Shown one piece after another: positions 1 through 9,959 of a stretch of 64,000 nt of DNA (position 1 is its first letter; each line of letters opens with the position of its first letter). Under the pieces are notes generated by a model. The model saw only the letters and a list, made by a program, of their open reading frames with translations. It did not search any database and was not told the DNA's origin. Source of the DNA: Henricia sp. BOLD:AAB3569 (lineage: Eukaryota; Echinodermata; Asteroidea; Spinulosida; Echinasteridae); NCBI GenBank assembly GCA_037783545.1, contig JBBELK010000461.1, forward strand, positions 806,001-870,000, in the 5' to 3' direction. Position numbers and translations under genes: made by a program.

Positions 1-1498
1 AAAAGGAGAGGGCGCAATTTTATTGGGGTATGAATTTTTGTAACGATTTTATTTTTTTCCAAAAACATGATTTTCATGTTGCAATTATAATACAGAGACA
101 GAATTGTAAATAAAATAAGTGCATTTTATATTGCATTTTATTCGATTTTATACCAACTTCAAAGTGCGCCATCCTATTGTGTCCGCCAAAAAGGCTAATG
201 CCATGTCAGACTCGGGTTCAGATCAGTCTCGGCCATGCACATTTATTTGATATTTCTGTTGAATGTTGTCATGTCCGTAAGATATTGAAAATGTTGCAGT
301 TCTTTAAGTATACACACTACTCTTGTCTTCGCTCGTTTCACGGCTCGACTTACGAAAAGCTCCTTAGTTCCGGCCAAGGCTGTGACCCAGAACATCTTTA
401 AACTAGGGTAACAATGATCTCACATGTAATCTTAACCGATTTATGTTGCTATGGACACCACTGAAGTAAATGTAATTTTTCACTTTACATTTAATTTATT
501 TAATTTTATTTTGAATATAATTCTGTCTTTGTAACATATTTACAACAGGTAAATCAGGTGTTTGGAAAGAAATCCATTTTTGTAAATAAAATAGCCCCTT
601 TCCTTTTGCTCCGTCATACTCCAAGAAAGCTTAATAAAAAGTGCAGTATGGTACTATCGGCAGTAGCTGAATCGTATGACTGTGTTTCAGTAGAAACGAA
701 ATATTAGACACCCAAGGAATTCCTTTACCGGTAAGATGACTATAAGATGTTCAAAAGGGGTTGAAAGATTATCTACAATTGCAGCGAATTTTCCCATGAC
801 ACTGCCACGATACGCCCCTGTGAATGTAACGAACATCAGCCTAGTATATATCTCCTGAGGTTACGATTAACCATTTTAATATCCATGATGTATCTTTACA
901 AGATGACAATGTCTTGACTTGACGATGCACTTTATCCAGTAAATGACGTTAAGAAGATTAGTCTATCCACGAAGTTTTATTTAGAATCTTGAATGTGAGA
1001 GCCGGATAGGTTTTAATAATGTGAATAGACGCACTTGTGAATGGGTTAATCTTATTAGCCGTTAATTGATTCATGCTATGTGACAGGAAGATGGGTTGAA
1101 AATGTTTCCGCTTTAGTTGGATAAAGTGCATTCTCGTAGTATTGTGAAGTATCTTGAAGTTCTTGTGAAGCATTATCTGTCTTTTCGGGGATAGGGACAT
1201 CGGTGACAAAAGGTAAAGTGTTAAGGCAAATAGGTGCATGGGCCCTCTGGTGTATTGCTTTCCGTATTATGGTGAATATCAATAAGTTCCTTCCTCTGTA
1301 TGGTTTGAATTTCTGTTCTATAGACAATATAAAGTGCAAGTTTTAGGCGGGAAAATGTCAACTTAGATGACACTGAGGATAATAAGAAATCTGACTTTGG
1401 CGTTTTCGTTTTGTATATTAGGGTTTCAGGCAGTGTGGCCGGGTGAATTGGTTTTTTCTGTGGTGATTTGTTAGGTATTAAACCTTGCATGTAATGAT
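1..1498. other. Intergenic stretch, no gene seen
   Basis: No open frame in this AT-rich stretch resembles a known protein, and the frames present are short and lack convincing splice sites. Weakly inverted AT-rich segments near 85-120 and 495-535 may be the decayed ends of an old transposon, but the match is too short to call. Confidence 0.4.
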
Positions 1499-1500
1499 TA

Positions 1501-1734
1501 CAGTTGAAGTCAGAAGTTTACATACCTGTACACCACTACCATCATCACCCAAAATGGTAAACAGAACTACCCGAACCATTGCAAGGTGTGCAAGCTATGT
1601 TTTAAGTACTGCATGCACGTGAGGAATTCCACAAAATCACGACTTTAGTAAAGACTGTTACAAAAAATGATGACAACGCAAGTTTAAGCACACCGGTTTT
1701 AACACAGTTGTCTGTAAACTTCCGACTACAACTG
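1501..1734. mobile_element. Non-autonomous Tc1/mariner element with Sleeping Beauty-like ends
   Basis: A 234-bp element sits between TA dinucleotides (1499-1500 and 1735-1736), as expected for Tc1/mariner insertion. The left end begins CAGTTGAAGTCAGAAGTTTA. The right end, read inward on the other strand, begins CAGTTGTAGTCGGAAGTTTA. Both closely match the outer inverted repeat of salmonid-type Tc1 elements such as Sleeping Beauty, as I remember it. The interior has no transposase frame, so this is a MITE-like derivative that needed a transposase from elsewhere. The ends and flanks are seen directly; the family assignment rests on remembered end sequences. Confidence 0.8.
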
Positions 1735-1736
1735 TA

Positions 1737-3165
1737 TAAACGGCATGTGAAGAGTTAACCTGGTATTATTTTCTTTTGAAAATGACGTCAAGTACGTTTA
1801 CAAGCAATGTCTACGAATTCCATTTGGGGTTCAGGAAACCAGAGGCTAGATGTAGTTACGTTTTGCATAAGTTTTATAGCAACAAATTCCCCAAGACAAG
1901 GACACAAGGATGCCAACAAACAACAAGCAAACCACAAACACGACGATGCGGCTTTAAATTTCCTTTTTGTTGACCAAGATGCTGTCAAGTCTTGCGCAAC
2001 ACATTACGTTTACGTATCTTCCGACACCTTGGCCAATCTTGGCCTTGTCAACCCCATCACAAGACGTTCAGTAACAAGGTAACGCCATTCCACAATTCGT
2101 TGTTTTATTCTCTTTGTGAAATCTTGCATAACAAAATCGAGTTTCGTTCGCTATCTTGACCAGTTTAAATTAACTTATTTCAGAATGCATTCATGTCGTC
2201 CCTCGATCGATCAGCCATGAGAAGCCTAAATCGGTCAAGGGTCGAGTGCCTGGACGAAGGGGAAAGGTGGGCAACAACATCAGCCAATTTCGCGGTGTTC
2301 TCGCGAACTTGTGCTGAAAAACCCATCCGGCTGTAGTCCATGCAAACACAGCCTTAGCGCCAAATGCGAATTATGCTTAAAATAGTGACCTAATCAATTA
2401 CCCCGTCAACTACGTGACGGTTTTTTTTAGTGAACGTGTCAGTGACATAATAATTGTTACATCTGGACTAGAATGATGGTTATTCCCTTGAGACGAAGAG
2501 TGAGAGTTTCGCCATGTCACCACCATAAGCACACTTCAAAAGCCCCATTTTGGGCATCTCCATTTACCGTTTTGCAAAATAAAAATAACATGTCAGGGTA
2601 AAATGTTAATTCAAAAGTTATTCCAAAGTGTAAATAAATGTTGACTTCATTTTCCATACACGCTATATCAGATGGCAATTATAATGTACCCAGGGGGAAA
2701 ACCCACGCGGTAAAGTATAGGGGCTGCAAACCCATTCCAAATGCACGCCCCGGATTTGAACTCGGGACGCCAGAGGTAAAATGTAAGGAAAGACGCCTTT
2801 GGAGTATACAGCCTTGAACAAGCGTTCAAAGCTAACTAAACAAAACACCTTCACAACCCACATACCAGGTACAAATATACTGCTGACTAGAGAGGCAATA
2901 TATGATAAAGTGCCTTGCCCAACGCATGCGCATCATTGACGTGGGATTCCAACTCGTGTGTATACAAAGGTCTTGAGTTCGAATCGCTATATCACTCGGC
3001 CGTGGTATATACGCCCCATGTGGTTTTGCCTTTGGGGCAAATTTGATTCACTTTATAGTTTGACTAGAATCCCCCGAACAACTCTCGTCGACTACAGTCG
3101 CCCAATCGAACTTGCTCTTTGGGTGTAGAAGGTATATATGAAAATCACATCACGTGATACCACCT
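1737..3165. other. Intergenic stretch with SINE scraps
   Basis: No protein-coding exon was recognised. Around 2690-2780 and 2890-3000 are scraps of tRNA-related SINE: a B-box-like GAGTTCGAATC near 2973, and the phrase 'gtgccttgccca', which recurs in SINE copies elsewhere in the window. I searched here for the missing last exon of the reverse-strand receptor pseudogene and did not find it. Confidence 0.4.
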
Positions 3166-3168
3166 TAC

Positions 3169-5158
3169 CTGAATCAGTATGACTATGACTGCAATGACGA
3201 GTTGAGGTCGAGGCTGCGTGAACCTGGGACACTTGATGGATTTGTTGCCCTGCTGGAACACACGGTGGATGCGGTACACCTTAAGCAGTGTCGGTGCGTA
3301 GGTAGAGGTCAAACCAAGCGAGATGAGGCTCTCTGCAGCGGCACACGTGTCTTGAGACAGCTGAAGAAGAAAGAGTGTAGGAACCACGAAGGCTGCGAGA
3401 GTACCTATGATGAGCAGACAGCACTACTAGCCTTGATTAGAGAGTGGTGACGGTAGAACCATAAACCGACACAGCTCAGGAGGGCTAGGAGAACCAGAAT
3501 AATGAGAATCAAGGGTTCATTGGGTTTAATTCCCGTGGGTTGGATGGGGTTGCAGGGTGTGCGGTACGAGTTGGGCCAGTGTGCAGTCGGACAATTCACG
3601 CATGAGTGGTTGATCACTATGGCGTCGGGTCGACATACCTGACAGCTCCAGCAACATTTTGCGTTTTGATGGGTGACTTGCCCGGGGAGGCAGTCCTGTT
3701 TGCAGAGAGACCGAGGGACCCCATCTAGTCAGATACCTCCAGAATCTATCATAGTTAGCTTCTCTTGGGGTCGACGCGGGTCCCACACTCCCACGGGCAA
3801 CCATTGGATCTCCCCGTTCCTTTCAAGGAGACTCTTTATGACGTAAGCCCCCTCAGCATCGCCGTTTGAATCGAATTGAAATCTGGCATCCAAGCCTTGG
3901 AAGCTTACGTTAAAAAGATACGGAAGCAACTTCTGCCCATCACTGACGTAGTCTATACAGTCTGAGAAATTTGCCCTGTTATGGCATCGATGTCCGAACA
4001 GGTTGTGCAGTGCGTGGCCAAACGCGTATACAGCATGGTACATCGCACTGTCAGTGGTGACTTCATGGCGACGGCAGAAAACACGAGGAATAATTAGACA
4101 TTCCTCTGTTTTCACCATGGCGTCTTTGAGTTCGTAGTACCAAGGGCTCCCATCTCCTACCGTCTCAAGGTTTTTGATGTAATCTTCGAATCCCGGAGCC
4201 TGTCTGCGGTCATGATCCAGGCGTAGACTTCCCTTAACCATGTTGCCCAGGTAACTTTCTGAGAATCTTCCGCAAAAAAATCCCATTAGAGCAGAGGAGT
4301 GTCACCCTGTATTCCGGTTTGATTCTGTGCAACTCCTCAAAGATTCTATATATCTCGGTTCCACCAAACACCACGATGACGCCGACCTTTTCAAACTCGG
4401 TTATCTTCCAGACAGCGCCCTCAACGTCCGCCTTTGTGGGTTGACCTCCGGTCACGGACTCCGCAAAGGCAATGCAGATACCTTCTCCCTCCGCGAGCCT
4501 CAAGAGCTGCTGCGATCCTTGGATGCCGTAGGAGTCACGCGTATAGACGAGGCCGATGTATACCCAGCCGTACCGCCGAAGAATCCCCACGATCGCCCGG
4601 ACTTGCAGCCGATGCGGTGGCACCGTCCGCAAGAAGGTCAGATAGTTAGTCTTATCGCTGAGCTGGTCGCGGAGTGGGAAACCATCGGCAGGTCGAAAAG
4701 TTCCGCCACCTTGGAGATGAGGATACTGGTGGCGCTTTTAGAGGTTCCAATGAGACCTACAAGTCTCCCAGAGTTTTCATGATGATGGACAGCAGGCAGG
4801 ATAAGACCGTCTTGAGGTTGGAGGTATGTGCCAAGTAACGACAAGGTAGACCAGAGTGCGGCATCCTCGTGGTAACAGGTGTCTCGGACATCAAACCCCA
4901 GAGTGACTCCGGGAAGGATGTCAGACCTAGTTGTTAATCTACTGCGAACACCAAAGACTTCACAATTTCAACCTGACGCGGTCCCAGGCCCGACTGGCAA
5001 TCCGAGTCGAAATGAAACGCCAGCACCGCACCGATCACGAGGTCGCCTGGACGCGTGTACTTGACCATAACAGCTGGGGGTACAGAACCGAACCCCCGGC
5101 TCATAACCGATGCTAGAATAAGAACTCTTACACGATCCACAAGAACGTTGAAAGCCAT
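3169..5158 (-). pseudogene. Class C GPCR (mGluR-like) pseudogene
   Basis: Read on the reverse strand, this is a broken relative of the intact receptor at 13648-18442. It begins at an equivalent start (MAFNV, 5158) followed by NYTRPGD-like VKYTRPGDL. It then passes through a Venus-flytrap ligand domain (IGTSKSATS, DSYGIQG, PWYYEL), a cysteine-rich linker (CKQDC, CCWSCQVC) and the first four membrane segments. It ends at 3169 with a donor (CAG|GTAAGG) at the same place as the intron of the intact gene. Breaks seen: a stop and indels near 4934-4950; a frameshift near 4670 inside the conserved SATS-DQLS block; a frameshift in a run of T near 4270; an in-frame TGA at 3729-3731; and a frameshift near 3405-3420. 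The second exon is not visible downstream. Several independent lesions make an assembly error unlikely, though individual homopolymer shifts could be sequencing errors. Confidence 0.85.
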
Positions 5159-5269
5159 GCTGCTCAGCATCTCCGTCCCGGTCTTTGCTCTGAAGTCGCG
5201 CCTCTTCCTCCGAGTACCTTTTATAACTTCGCCTTCGGCTTGCTTTAAGCAGAGCCATGTTAATCATTA

Positions 5270-6780
5270 CTTACATTGTATGAGATCGTCCATCGCGATA
5301 GGAGATTACATTTGACAACTGCGTTTGCCTTTGATGTTTCTCATGCCGCGGAGTTGGGTAATCCACGCAGCCATCATAACATATCCATCTATTACCATAC
5401 GTCCGTCGACTTCAATTTATATGTCACTTGGATTCGAATAGGCCTATTGCCTGGACCGTCAAGTCAATAGACCTGGAACATAATGACGTCACGGTTATTT
5501 TACATATTACTAGCAAATATATTGGGGATCGGAGTCTCAGGGTACCAAACGGCATAGTGCCAGAGGAAAGCACGCATGTAAACAAACCGTAGCGTCATAA
5601 TGTTTTAAGTCTATATGGTGCCACTCTATACACACAGTGAAATAGACCGTATTGACAAATTTCCAATTGACACCGGCAGCCTTGTTTCAGATGCTGAGCC
5701 ATTGTATTATGTCACGCGTCTTTAAATTTGCAAATTTTATAACAAAAGACAGCACTAAAACCCCTCGTTTTTTATGACAATTTGAAATTTCTCAATTGAA
5801 TAGCTGCCGTCTTGTAGTGCATTTTCTTTGTTCCGTAAATATATCGCCCGGTATTCTTTTTTTAGGATAAAACTATTACTGAGTACGACATTATGTAAAG
5901 ATGACTCCCCTCCCCCTTGTGCAAGAGCGACATTGTATTATGTTCCCTCGTAAACCCCCCCCCCCCCCCCCCTCCCCCTCCCCCTCACCCTCCCCCTACC
6001 CCTACCCTCAACTTGCATCTTGTGAGTCGATCATACTACGGTTTAAGATGAAACGCCAAGAAACGGAAGTTGAAGCTCATATAATACGGCGACCAAAGTG
6101 CAAAGCAAATAGGCCTAATAGAAATGAGCTGAAGCCAACTCAACAGGAACAACTCAAACGGATTAATAAACGCCACATCAACCTCAAACTCACTCCGCCG
6201 AGCCCCAAGGAAAAAATATATGTTTTAAACGTTTAATAAAATGTGACGGGCTTGCATATTATTCATTGTGTCACCAATTTAATATTACGAACGTGTTTCG
6301 GCAGCGCAGCTGTCCGATCCGCTGTGTATGAAGTTGACACCATATAATGGATGTCATTTAGGGCGGATTTCTCGCTTTGTTTTCCCACTAAGATGAAAGC
6401 TGATGTCGTTAATTAACTTGATGACATCTGCGACAACGAAGGCCCTTTAGGCCATCAAACGGAGATGATGTATTTATTTTTTTAGAAGTGGGAGGAAAAC
6501 CTCCGGGGAAGTCTGCTGGGGGAAACTCCACGCGGTCAAGTAGGGACTGAAAGTTTAATCAATATTATAATACACGTCCAGAAAATTGTACCAGGGATAA
6601 ATTGTACCAGGGATGGCTGGGAAAATAAACCACTATAGTACTCCAGCTCTGAAGAAATCTATGTTCAATCTATTAGTTTATTACCATACGGTATCTGTCG
6701 GCGCATACCCTACAAACTCTTGAGGGCAGTAGACTTTGCAATGAGCTATGTTTGACCAGAGCCCCACGGGCAACAAATAT
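5270..6780. other. Intergenic stretch with poly-C tract and dispersed repeat
   Basis: Positions 5640-5815 are a diverged direct repeat of 11205-11375 (shared 'gatgctgagccattgta' type blocks), so this is a dispersed repeat of unknown class. Positions 5957-6005 are a poly-C/CCCT simple tract. Around 6490-6560 is a SINE-like scrap also seen near 2690. No gene is supported. Confidence 0.45.
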
Positions 6781-7366
6781 TACTCGTTATTCGGGGAATG
6801 TAGTCGCACTATAGGGCTGCGTTCGGGCGTGCAGTTCTCGTTATTCGGGGAATGTAGTCGCACTATAGGGCTGCGTTCGGGCGTGCAGTTCTCGTTATTC
6901 GGGGAATGTAGTCGCACTATAGGGCTGCGTTCGGGCGTGCAGTTCTCGTTACTCGGGAGTAATGCGTGCGCATTGCACTCGGGTCACATTACGCGAACGG
7001 CAAGTCCGCAGTCCGTGTGCGGCGAATGGCATGAGATGGCCGTCTCTTGCCATCACTGCACAAACAAATGCAGTTTCATTGCTCACAAGAAACTGAGGAA
7101 ATACAGGCCGTAAGTCATGAGAACCTTTGATGCCGTCTAAAACAAACCTTAGTGAGTTGTTGTTTCAGTTCGAGTTGACACGTTGAGCAAATTCACCAAA
7201 AATCCCACCCATATTCCACCATCTTCGTACAAATCACATGACACTTGACAGGAGTACGAGCACACTCCCCATTTGTCGGGGAGTAGTGAGAGCATACTCT
7301 CACTGACTCGAGTGTCGTTATTCTTGCCGTTCACGCGCGCAAGAGTACGCCCGAACGCAGCCTAGT
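6781..7366. mobile_element. Inverted-repeat element with tandemly amplified left end
   Basis: A 54-bp unit starting 'tcgttattcggggaatg' occurs in tandem from 6784, 6838 and 6892, with a fourth partial copy from 6946. Each unit holds 'ctgcgttcgggcgt', and its reverse complement 'acgcccgaacgcag' occurs once at the right side near 7347. The simplest reading is a MITE-like element whose left terminal repeat has been amplified in tandem. The repeat length is a multiple of three, so it fakes an open frame, but no protein is supported. Confidence 0.6.
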
Positions 7367-7400
7367 TGTCCATCCATATTCGTATTGTATAAAGCCTAAA

Positions 7401-7704
7401 GGCGGATACACACTATCGCGGAAAAATCACACTTTCGCGCTGCGCTCACCGCATTGCATGAGCTCCCAATCGCCGATTATTCCAAAATAGAAAATTCCAC
7501 TCTGGTAACTTGGGGCTTCTCTGATACCTCATTGGCTGCGCGTTGGAAAGGTCAGCGCACCGCGGTCAAAGTTCAACAAATTTGAACTTTGACCCGGCTC
7601 AAAACGTTTTGCGCGTCGCGATATAGGCCGCGCACAAGCGGCAAACCAGTTTGTGTACAAACCAATGGAACAGTGTGATTTTTCCGCGATAGTGTGTATC
7701 CGCC
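7401..7704. mobile_element. MITE with perfect 32-bp terminal inverted repeats
   Basis: Positions 7401-7432 (beginning ggcggatacacactatcgcg) and 7673-7704 are exact reverse complements of each other. The 240-bp interior has no coding capacity. The exact ends suggest fairly recent movement. The superfamily is not assigned because no clear target-site duplication is visible. Confidence 0.75.
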
Positions 7705-7973
7705 TATAGTGTGAACTCCCCTTAAGACTTGAAAGGGACATTTTTTCCCCACTAATTTTCAATTTTTGTCATTTCACAGGCTGGGGAAACAAATTGCCAA
7801 ATTGCCACAATAGTGCTTGCTAACATATTTGAATTTTGTTTTATTTGAGTGAGAGATTTATTTTCACATTTAAAAACCAATGTTCACAGTAAAAACCAAA
7901 TCGGTTGAGTATAAAAATGATGACAGTTTTAATTTTGATTGACCTATCGTTGGGTTATTTTACTGATCACACG

Positions 7974-7975
<2 letters not shown>

Positions 7976-8015
<40 letters not shown>

Positions 8016-8360
8016 ATTTTAATAGCGCACATATCCACCCTGCAGGGTGCTCAAGGCGCTGTTAACAACAACAAGTAATTAATTCTCGAAAATTTGCGAC
8101 ATCAAGTAAGTTTTTAGAAGTGATTTGAACCTAGTTGTACATTGGCATGATCTGAGGTCAAGTGGCAATGAATTCCAAAGTCGAGGAGCTGCAACAGAAA
8201 AAGATCTGGCGCCCCATGTTCGTTTATAATTTGGTTCCTTGAGAAGTTGCTGGTTACTTGATCTAAGAGTTCTTGCTGGAGAATATTCATGTAGTAGTTC
8301 CTTAATGTAGTAGGGAGCCTTGTTGTATACAGCGCCCTCACATAGCAACGGAAATTTCAC
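7976..8360 (-). mobile_element. 5'-truncated LINE retrotransposon (3' end of reverse transcriptase ORF)
   Basis: On the reverse strand, 8360-8079 reads a 93-residue frame with the hallmark C-terminal block of LINE reverse transcriptases: APYYIKELL, then SARTLRSS-like ARTLRSSNQ, then FSVAAPRLWNSLP, then RFKSLLKTYL. After the stop comes a short 3' tail ending in an (ATT)n run (7976-8012 on the plus strand), typical of CR1/L2-type elements. The polymerase core is absent, so the copy is dead on arrival. Clade assignment is an inference from the tail and the C-terminal block. Confidence 0.85.
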
Positions 8361-9257
8361 AAATTTTCCACAAGAAAAAGAACATGTAATTTGATTTCAA
8401 ACTAAAATATATAAATGTATTTAGTTTCTTTTTGTAGTATCCATTACCATCCTAGCTTAGAAAAGGCAGTGCACATTCTTTTTTTAAGCTGACAATTTCA
8501 GATACATGTAGATGTATCTTATTACAGAATAGTGCATTACTTGCCGTTAGAGGGCGCACTATTTAACTCCCATGACGGTTTCGTCTCTGAACGGAAATGT
8601 TCGGGTCCGTCTATAATTTATTTATTTTCGTTCACCGCCGGCCATGTTAATGTTGATCAGGCAACATGCTAAATTCTTGTTTGAAAATGACAGTGTGACG
8701 TCAGTTGCCATGGTAATTAGTCTAAACATTCGCTGGTAATCTGAAACGTTCATTAGTATAGCGTAGGAAACAGTTCACTGGTTTTAGTGTAGACCCAACA
8801 ACCATGGCAACACACAAAGGGTGACGTTTTCACTTTAGTAGTCTATTATAGCGCCAATAATTTTGTTTTAATAGAAATGGCTCGTGCACTCTACTGTCCG
8901 ATAGATTCACAGCTAGTGTGTTTCAATCGTCTACGTTTGTGTCATTGGGCAAGACACTTAATCTCAATGGCTCTTCGTGTTAAGCAACGATCGGAAGTGC
9001 GCAGACCGAATTTGGGATGCGTCTATACCTTTGTAATATATAATGAGCAGTTGGCCATGTATGTTCGAATCCCAGTCGGGCATTGCAATTTTCTCGTGTT
9101 TCTAAATTCATCACTAAATAAAACAGTGTTGATTTTGGGTGCTAATATTTATGATCCCATAGCATGCAAAGGATAAAGTGATTTATTTAAAGGGAAGAGT
9201 TAATAATTTTTTAAAGAAAAAGGTTTAATCACAACCAAACAATTTACAATTTAAAAT
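8361..9257. other. Intergenic stretch with dispersed repeats
   Basis: The block at 8700-8800 ('tctaaacattcgctggtaatctgaaacg') recurs at 31225-31300 and 39840-39900, marking a dispersed repeat family. Around 8935-9000 is a SINE-like scrap ('ttgggcaagacactta'), also found near 42500. No coding exon was recognised. Confidence 0.4.
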
Positions 9258-9258
9258 T

Positions 9259-9448
9259 CGGCCAGTTAGCTCGTTGTCTGCCTATATATATATTTTTGTA
9301 TTTTTATTTATATACCACATCCAACAGCAGAGGGACCGCCAATTACAGAAAATCGGCCAGTTAGCTCGTTGTCTGCCTATATATATATTTTTTTATTTAT
9401 TTATATACCACATCCAACAGCGGAGGGACCGCCAATTACAGGAATGGA
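9259..9448. repeat. Two-copy 95-bp tandem repeat
   Basis: A unit starting cggccagttagctcgttgtc occurs at 9259 and again at 9354 with few differences. Each copy contains an AT-rich 'tatatatat' core. The short frames over it are repeat artefacts. Confidence 0.8.
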
Positions 9449-9534
9449 AGCAAGTGTGGTTGAGTGCCTTGCTCAAGGGCACAGGTGCCACAACGTCGCG
9501 GCCCGGAATCGAACCTACATTCTGGTACTAGCAC

Positions 9535-9730
9535 AGCCCGCCACACACCTTTGCGATTTACCGGCCCATCGGACACCGGACCATCGGATCCGGAAAAATC
9601 AAACAAGTTTGATTTGGTCCGGTCTATAGCGTACGGTCAAACCGGCCCGAATTGTTTCAGCGCACACCTTTCCGGTTAGTGGTCCGATGATCCGATTATC
9701 CGGTAAATCGCAAAGGTGTGCGGCGGGCTT
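9535..9730. mobile_element. MITE, family with ends reading 'cacacctttgcgatttaccgg'
   Basis: The left end (9544 onward, cacacctttgcgatttaccg) and the right end (to 9720) are inverted copies, flanked by agcccgcc/ggcgggct. A second member of the same family lies at 40144-40330 in a NOP14 intron. Interior GGTCCGG/CCGGACC palindromes add structure. No coding capacity. Confidence 0.75.
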
Positions 9731-9835
9731 TAAGTTCGACGCACTAGACCGCTCGGCCATAACACCCCAATATGCAGAAGGTCCCGGGTTAGAGTCCCAC
9801 CCGAACACGCTGTAAGTTTAAGTATAGGTAAATCA

Positions 9836-9958
9836 CTTAAAGGCAGAGGATCGTCAATGCGCGCGTTAGGCCAAATTCGTGCCACGAAATACGCAGCTCC
9901 ATGCCTTTGCTATGGAGCTGCGTATTTCGTGGCACGAATTTGGCCTAACGCGCGCATT
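9836..9958. mobile_element. Foldback MITE (family F1), copy 1
   Basis: Two arms of about 45 bp read 'aatgcgcgcgttaggccaaa ...' and its reverse complement around a short centre near 9905. The sequence caaattcgtgccacgaaata recurs in the copies at 18544-18681 and 22886-23030. The transcript would fold into a strong hairpin. Confidence 0.8.
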
Positions 9959-9959
9959 T

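Noticed and set aside
958-1490. Overlapping reverse-strand frames of about 90 codons
   Set aside because: Three frames are open by chance in AT-rich DNA. None has conserved motifs or splice sites.
4327-4782. 151-codon plus-strand frame
   Set aside because: It is antisense to the conserved flytrap domain of the reverse-strand receptor pseudogene.
5901-6236. 111-codon frame with a proline-rich start
   Set aside because: The start is a translated poly-C/CCCT microsatellite. The rest has no recognisable motif, no splice context and no paralogue.
6748-7113. 121-codon frame with 18-residue repeats
   Set aside because: The 54-bp tandem DNA repeat explains it. It starts outside and ends inside an inverted-repeat element, with no homology.
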